From RGIG5472 sp051867635 (GTDB lineage: Bacteria; Bacillota; Clostridia; Oscillospirales; Oscillospiraceae): a stretch of 7,979 nt of DNA. Under the pieces are notes generated by a model that worked only from the letters and a program-made list of their open reading frames with translations, was not told the origin of the DNA and searched no databases. The DNA lies in the NCBI GenBank assembly GCA_051867635.1, contig JBJDYT010000010.1, forward strand, positions 1 through 7,979. The letters are read 5' to 3'. A program made the position numbers and the translations under genes. Below, one piece after another: positions 4,970 to 7,979 of this stretch. Position 1 is the first letter of the stretch, and each line of letters begins with the position of its first letter.

Positions 4970-5782
4970 TCAGAGATAGAACCGGTGGCAGCCGATGGTG
5001 GTGTAGTAGGTCCGGTTGGCCCGGATCCAGCTGCCGGAGGAGAGGGCGGGGGCGTAGAAGTACAGGCTCTTGCCCGCCGTGTTGTAGCCCGCGAGAGCCA
5101 TCTTCGCCGCGAGGCAGGACTGGGCCGTGGGCGCGTCGTAAATGGCGCCGTTGCTCACCGGCTCGAACTGTATGTAGCCGTAGCTCCGCTCAAAGATAAC
5201 GCTCTTGATATCTCCCGCGAACTCCGCCGACTGCACCCGGTTCAGCACCACGTTGCCCACGGCCACCTGGCCCCGGATCGCCTCGCCCCGGCTCTCGGCG
5301 CTGATGATGCGGCTGAGCCAGTAGTAGTCGTCGCCGCTGCGGCTTCCGGCGCCGGAGAGGGAGCCCTCCGCCACGGCGCACTGGCGGCTGCTGTCCCAGC
5401 GGACGCGGAGGCCCAGAGCTTCCGCCACCATCCGCATGGGGACGTAGGTGGCGCCGCCGCTGACGAACATGCCGCCGGGGGAGCGGTACGCCGTGCCGTC
5501 TATGTGCAGCGCCTGGCTGCCGGTGACGGCGGTGATGTAATGCCCGTAGCCGCTGGCCACAGCGCTGCGGGTGCCGCCCTCCCACTGGACCTCCCACTGG
5601 CCCAGGGCGGCGAGCAGGCTGCGGATGGGGACGTAGGTGGTGCCGTTGGTGAGATAGGCGCTGCCCGCGAGGGCGCGGCCGTTCACCTCCGCGGCCACGG
5701 TGCGGGAGGCCGCCTGGGGGCGGAGCAGGGGCAGAGCTGTCAGCAGGGCGCAGGCCAGCAGGGCGGTCAGGAGTCGTTTCAT
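4970..5782 (-). CDS. Secreted cell-wall hydrolase, SleB type, with copper-amine-oxidase-like N-terminal domain
   Basis: This 270-residue exported peptidoglycan hydrolase begins with a signal peptide (MKRLLTALLACALLTALPLL, cleavage likely near residue 25). Residues about 28-140 form a copper-amine-oxidase-like N1 domain, seen as two repeats ending TTYVPIRSLLAALG (48-61) and ATYVPMRMVAEALG (111-124), each followed by W-x-V/R. Such domains are common on clostridial surface proteins and do not imply oxidase activity. A Ser/Gly linker leads to the hydrolase_2/SleB domain (about 152-270): LSRIISAESRGEAIRGQVAVGNVVLNRV, with predicted catalytic Glu163, then SVIFERSYGYIQFEPVSNG and a late SLYFYAP. SleB-family enzymes are lytic transglycosylases acting on spore cortex or vegetative wall. 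The frame is open to 5953, but the ATG at 5782 begins the signal peptide and has a moderate AAAGGGA site (5791-5797). Whether its role is germination or growth cannot be decided from sequence, though the upstream boxes favour wall growth control. Confidence 0.92.
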   Translation of the reverse strand: MKRLLTALLACALLTALPLLRPQAASRTVAAEVNGRALAGSAYLTNGTTYVPIRSLLAALGQWEVQWEGGTRSAVASGYGHYITAVTGSQALHIDGTAYRSPGGMFVSGGATYVPMRMVAEALGLRVRWDSSRQCAVAEGSLSGAGSRSGDDYYWLSRIISAESRGEAIRGQVAVGNVVLNRVQSAEFAGDIKSVIFERSYGYIQFEPVSNGAIYDAPTAQSCLAAKMALAGYNTAGKSLYFYAPALSSGSWIRANRTYYTTIGCHRFYL

Positions 5783-5810
5783 AGCGATCGTCCCTTTCTT
5801 TGGTGGAATT

Positions 5811-5827
5811 GGCTGCCGCGGGCAGCC
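5811..5827. repeat. 7-bp hairpin in the hydrolase upstream region
   Basis: GGCTGCC (5811-5817) and GGCAGCC (5821-5827) pair around a GCG loop, between the TGTTAC boxes and the ribosome binding site. There is no U tract. It may be a leader hairpin. Confidence 0.5.
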
Positions 5828-5828
5828 G

Positions 5829-5855
5829 GTAACAAAAGGGTAACAAATCGTAACA
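5829..5855 (-). promoter_or_regulatory. Three phased TGTTAC boxes (WalR-like) upstream of the cell-wall hydrolase
   Basis: On the minus strand TGTTAC occurs at 5850-5855, 5840-5845 and 5829-5834, with spacers of 4 and 5 nt. The two boxes nearest the gene match the published WalR/YycF consensus TGTWAH-N5-TGTWAH exactly, and all three lie on one helix face (10-11 bp apart). WalR controls autolysin genes in Firmicutes. PhoP-type boxes, also 11-bp direct repeats, are an alternative. I see no clear promoter close by. Confidence 0.55.
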
Positions 5856-5916
5856 GATGGGGCAAGCCACAAAGTCTGGCAGGGGAGGAAGGGGCTGGAA
5901 GGCCGGCGGAGCGGCG

Positions 5917-5945
5917 TTGACTTCGCACCGCCGGGGTGGTATACT
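5917..5945 (+). promoter_or_regulatory. mgtE promoter
   Basis: TTGACT (5917-5922), a 17-bp spacer and TATACT (5940-5945): 5/6 matches in each hexamer. Predicted start near 5952, about 345 nt before the mgtE start codon. Confidence 0.8.
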
Positions 5946-5993
5946 GTGACCACCTATCGGGACCAATTCCAATCAGTATCGTGAGGTGAGGAC

Positions 5994-6086
5994 ATGGACG
6001 GCAGTAGTTGCAGTAGCAGCCGAAAAACGGACAGGGGATCCCCATGGAGCCGGGAGGCGGGCGGCGCTGCGCCGTCTGACGCCTGA
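5994..6086 (+). CDS. Possible 30-residue leader peptide in the mgtE leader
   Basis: An ATG at 5994 follows a GAGGTG (5983-5988) at five nt and opens a 30-codon frame ending TGA at 6084-6086. The peptide starts MDGSSCSSSRKTD, with six Ser/Cys codons in a row of seven positions, encoded by an imperfect tandem repeat of GCAGTAG (6001-6007 and 6010-6016). Enteric mgtA and corA leaders use translated leader peptides for Mg2+ control, so this is worth noting. It could equally be a chance frame within a structured RNA. Confidence 0.25.
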   Translation: MDGSSCSSSRKTDRGSPWSREAGGAAPSDA

Positions 6087-6222
6087 CCCGCGCGTTGTCA
6101 TGCGCCCGTTTCAAGGGGGGACCGCTGTCCGGATCTGCGCTGTGCTGCATCGCCGAAAGGCGGGGCGGGACGGCTGGCAGGGAGGACGGCGGTATTTTTG
6201 CGCCCATTTTCCCCGCGTGCCG

Positions 6223-6288
6223 GCCTTTCTCCCGCCTTTCTCCCGGCGGAGCCTTTTCACTCCGCCGGACAGAGAGGAGCAAAGGAGG
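6223..6288 (+). promoter_or_regulatory. Tandem anti-Shine-Dalgarno repeat and hairpin masking the mgtE ribosome binding site
   Basis: GCCTTTCTCCC occurs twice in tandem (6223-6233 and 6234-6244). Each copy contains CCTTT-CTCC, which can pair with GGAG-C-AAAGG (6276-6285), the mgtE Shine-Dalgarno region, with one bulged C. Between them lies a 9-bp hairpin CCGGCGGAG/CTCCGCCGG (6243-6251 and 6260-6268) that could stack on this pairing. The arrangement looks like an on/off switch for translation. Confidence 0.5.
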
Positions 6289-6296
6289 ACAGAAGC

Positions 6297-7715
6297 ATGA
6301 CCGTGAAGAAGAATGTGACCGAAACGAACGTCCCGGCGGCGCAGCACCCGGACTACCGGGCGGAGGTGGCCGGTATCGTGCGCAGCAACCTGACGCCCAA
6401 GCGGATGAGGGAAGAACTGCTCAGCCACCATGAGAACGACGTGGCCGCCGCGCTGGAGCTGCTGAAGAAGGAGGAGCGCGGGCGGCTGTACAGCGTCCTG
6501 GACGCGGAGAGCCTCTCCGGCGTGCTGGAGCACGCGGAGGAGCGGCAGAAGTACATCGGGGAGCTGGGGGCCAGAAAGAAGGTGGAGGTCCTCTCCCGGC
6601 TGGAGGCCCCCGTGGCGGCGGAGTATCTCGCCGGAGTGGACCGGGCCGAGCGGGAGGCCCTGCTGGAGCTGATGGACGAGGAGGTGCGGCAGGGCATCGC
6701 GCTGCTCAGCTCCTTCGACGAGGACGAGATCGGCAGCCAGATGTCCACCAATTACATCGTCATCCGCTTCCCCTGCACCGTGCGGGAGGCCATGCGGGAG
6801 CTGGTGGCGCAGGCGGCGGACAACGACAACATCTCCACCCTCTACGTGGTGGACGGGGAGGAGGCGCTGCTGGGCGCCATCGATCTGAAGGACCTGATCG
6901 TGGCGCGGGAGAATACGGCGCTGGAGAGCATCCTGATGACCTCCTACCCCTACGTCTACGCCACGGAGCAGACCGGGGAGTGCATCGAGCGCATCCGTGG
7001 CTATTCGGAGGACTCCATCCCGGTGCTGGACCCGCAGAACCGGCTGCGGGGCGTGCTGACCGCCCAGGATATCGCGCGCCTGGTGGGCGACGAGATGGGC
7101 GAGGACTACGCCAGGCTGGCCGGCCTGACGGCGGAGGAGGACCTGAAGGAGCCGCTGAAAAAGAGCATCGCCAAGCGTTTGCCCTGGCTCGTGGTCCTGC
7201 TGGGCCTGGGCATCGTGGTGTCCGCCGTGGTGGGCCTGTTCGAGGAGGTGGTGGCCCATCTGGCGCTGGTGGTGTGCTTCCAATCCCTGATCCTGGACAT
7301 GGCGGGCAACGTGGGCACCCAGTCCCTGGCCGTGACCATCCGCGTGCTGATGGATGAGCAGGTCAGCGGCCGGGAGAAGCTGGCCCTGGTGGGCAAGGAG
7401 GCCCGGGTGGGGCTGACCAACGGCTGCATTCTGGGACTGCTGTCCTTCCTGCTGGTGGGGCTGTACCTGATGGTGCTGAAGGGGCAGAGCGCGGCGCTGT
7501 CCTTCTCCGTCTCCCTCTGCACGGGTGTGGCGCTGCTGGCGGCCATGCTGCTGGCCAGCGTCACCGGCACCGTCATCCCCATCCTGTTTAAAAAGCTGCG
7601 CATCGACCCGGCCGTGGCCTCCGGCCCGCTGATCACCACCCTCAACGACCTGGCGGCCGTGGTGGTCTACTACGGCGCGGCGTGGCTGCTGCTGATCCGG
7701 GTGCTGGGCTTGTGA
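6297..7715 (+). CDS. mgtE: Magnesium transporter MgtE
   Basis: This 472-residue inner-membrane Mg2+ channel has normal family length. A cytosolic helical N-domain (about 20-135) is followed by two CBS domains: first around 150-210 with GSQMSTNYIVI and STLYVVDGEEALLGAIDLKDLI, second around 213-270 with ESILMTSYPYVY and DSIPVLDPQNRLRGVLTAQDI. In the family these acidic domains bind Mg2+ and close the pore when it is plentiful. Five membrane segments follow (about 296-316, 321-350, 372-393, 402-431, 436-470). The second carries the hallmark GNVGTQ (337-342), and the fifth has ITTLND with Asp451 at the position of the ion-selectivity aspartate. The ATG at 6297 has a full AAAGGAGG (6281-6288) eight nt upstream; the frame stays open to 6198, but those codons are leader. 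It is monocistronic, with its own promoter and terminator. Confidence 0.96.
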   Translation: MTVKKNVTETNVPAAQHPDYRAEVAGIVRSNLTPKRMREELLSHHENDVAAALELLKKEERGRLYSVLDAESLSGVLEHAEERQKYIGELGARKKVEVLSRLEAPVAAEYLAGVDRAEREALLELMDEEVRQGIALLSSFDEDEIGSQMSTNYIVIRFPCTVREAMRELVAQAADNDNISTLYVVDGEEALLGAIDLKDLIVARENTALESILMTSYPYVYATEQTGECIERIRGYSEDSIPVLDPQNRLRGVLTAQDIARLVGDEMGEDYARLAGLTAEEDLKEPLKKSIAKRLPWLVVLLGLGIVVSAVVGLFEEVVAHLALVVCFQSLILDMAGNVGTQSLAVTIRVLMDEQVSGREKLALVGKEARVGLTNGCILGLLSFLLVGLYLMVLKGQSAALSFSVSLCTGVALLAAMLLASVTGTVIPILFKKLRIDPAVASGPLITTLNDLAAVVVYYGAAWLLLIRVLGL

Positions 7716-7730
7716 GGAGCGGCGAAAACG

Positions 7731-7770
7731 AAAAAAGAGAGCGGCTGCGCTTCCGCAGCCGCTCTTTTCT
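7731..7770. terminator. Bidirectional terminator between mgtE and the convergent gene
   Basis: A 12-bp stem AGAGCGGCTGCG (7738-7749) / CGCAGCCGCTCT (7754-7765) with a CTTC loop is preceded by A6 and followed by TTTTCT. It can stop mgtE transcripts and those of the phosphoribosyltransferase gene coming from the right. Confidence 0.92.
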
Positions 7771-7796
7771 GTTATATCCGGGGAAAGCCGGCGCGC

Positions 7797-7979
7797 TCAC
7801 ATGACGGAGCCGTCCGCGTGGAAGGTGGGCAGCTTTTCCAGATAGACGATGTCGTCCCGCTTGGCGGCGTCGCCCTCCGCCAGGACCGCCGCGCGGCCCG
7901 CCACGGTGCCGCCCGCCTGGCGCACCAGCTCCTCCAGCGCCCGCAGGGACTCGCCGGTGGAGATCACGTCGTCCACGAT
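7797..7979 (-). CDS. Phosphoribosyltransferase family protein (C-terminus, partial)
   Basis: The last 60 residues are in the window. They start IVDDVISTGESLRALEELV, the PRPP-binding motif (hydrophobic-VDD-V-x-STG-x-S) of type I purine/pyrimidine phosphoribosyltransferases, in which the two aspartates and the STG loop hold PRPP. The rest (GGTVAGRAAVLAEGD... YLEKLPTFHADGSVM) resembles adenine-phosphoribosyltransferase-like clostridial proteins. By family it transfers phosphoribose to a base, in salvage, or acts as a PRPP-sensing regulator. The N-terminal base-recognition hood is outside the window, so the substrate is not assignable. It converges on mgtE and shares the bidirectional terminator. 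Confidence 0.85.
   Translation of the reverse strand: MVDDVISTGESLRALEELVRQAGGTVAGRAAVLAEGDAAKRDDIVYLEKLPTFHADGSVM

Larger units (their letters stand above)
5952..6296 (+). promoter_or_regulatory. Long structured 5' leader of mgtE, candidate Mg2+-responsive element
   Basis: About 345 nt separate the promoter from mgtE. The leader contains ATCGTGAGGTGAGG (5979-5991 region), reminiscent of the conserved 5' element of M-box (ykoK) Mg2+ riboswitches, then CAUGG/CCAUG (5993-5997 with 6042-6046) enclosing a CCG-AAAAA-CGG hairpin. Further on are a GGCGGCG/CGCCGTC stem near 6060-6076, GGAC-CGCT-GTCC (6119-6130) and a GAAA tetraloop hairpin (6151-6162). Position upstream of mgtE fits an M-box, but I cannot find the strongly conserved CCAAUGGGU stretch, so the class assignment is unsure. 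No obvious U-tailed terminator is present, so any control is more likely translational. Confidence 0.5.

Noticed and set aside
3920..5920. 666-codon plus-strand open frame
   Set aside because: It is the antisense shadow of the TIGR04255 and hydrolase genes and crosses the tRNA. It is Ala/Gly/Arg/Gln-rich with no domain, and such long antisense frames are expected at this GC content.
5949..6296. Known riboswitches other than M-box (ydaO, yybP-ykoY, NiCo)
   Set aside because: I looked for their conserved core strings and did not find them in this leader.
6111..7283. 390-codon minus-strand open frame opposite mgtE
   Set aside because: It lies wholly opposite mgtE and its leader, is His/Gln/Leu-rich, and has no recognisable motif or ribosome binding site.
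1..7979. CRISPR array, insertion sequence or phage genes
   Set aside because: No regularly spaced repeats, transposase motifs or phage proteins are visible on either strand.

Overview
The window looks like chromosomal DNA from a high-GC, Gram-positive, anaerobic gut-type Firmicute, probably a clostridial lineage such as Oscillospiraceae. This is an inference. It rests on strong AGGAG-type ribosome binding sites, TTGACA/TATAAT-type promoters, U-tailed hairpin terminators, a SleB-family cell-wall hydrolase with a copper-amine-oxidase-like N-terminal domain, and clostridial-type DegV, TIGR04255 and PocR/AraC proteins. Most of the window is gene-dense, and seven of the eight protein genes lie on the minus strand.

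Left part (1-1985): a carbohydrate-uptake-type locus on the minus strand. A cytoplasmic CBM9-like protein (1343-1933) is followed 39 nt later by a PocR-domain AraC-family regulator (443-1303). After a 203-nt gap comes the N-terminus of a sugar ABC transporter lipoprotein (1-239), cut by the window edge. That gap carries three separate inverted repeats and a TATAAT box, so the regulator probably controls the transporter.

Middle (2085-4050): degV, a fatty-acid-binding (FakB-type) gene, has a near-consensus promoter overlaid and followed by two copies of an operator-like inverted repeat, GATGTTGA-N4-TCAACATC, and ends at its own terminator. Upstream of it is a lower-GC orphan gene (3226-3774) with an ADP-ribosyltransferase-like N-terminal motif, bounded by a bidirectional terminator and by tRNA-Gly(CCC) with its own promoter and terminator.

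Right part (4073-7979): a TIGR04255-family gene, then a secreted SleB-type cell-wall hydrolase whose upstream region holds three helically phased TGTTAC repeats. Two of these match the WalR consensus spacing. A magnesium channel gene, mgtE, diverges from the hydrolase. It has a strong promoter, a leader of about 345 nt with a possible leader peptide, and a tandem repeat able to mask its ribosome binding site. A bidirectional terminator separates mgtE from a convergent phosphoribosyltransferase C-terminus that runs off the window.

I found no CRISPR array, transposase, phage gene or complete unknown multi-gene system. The most interesting signals are regulatory: the mgtE leader, the WalR-like boxes on the hydrolase, the doubled degV operator, and the tRNA-adjacent ART-like orphan.
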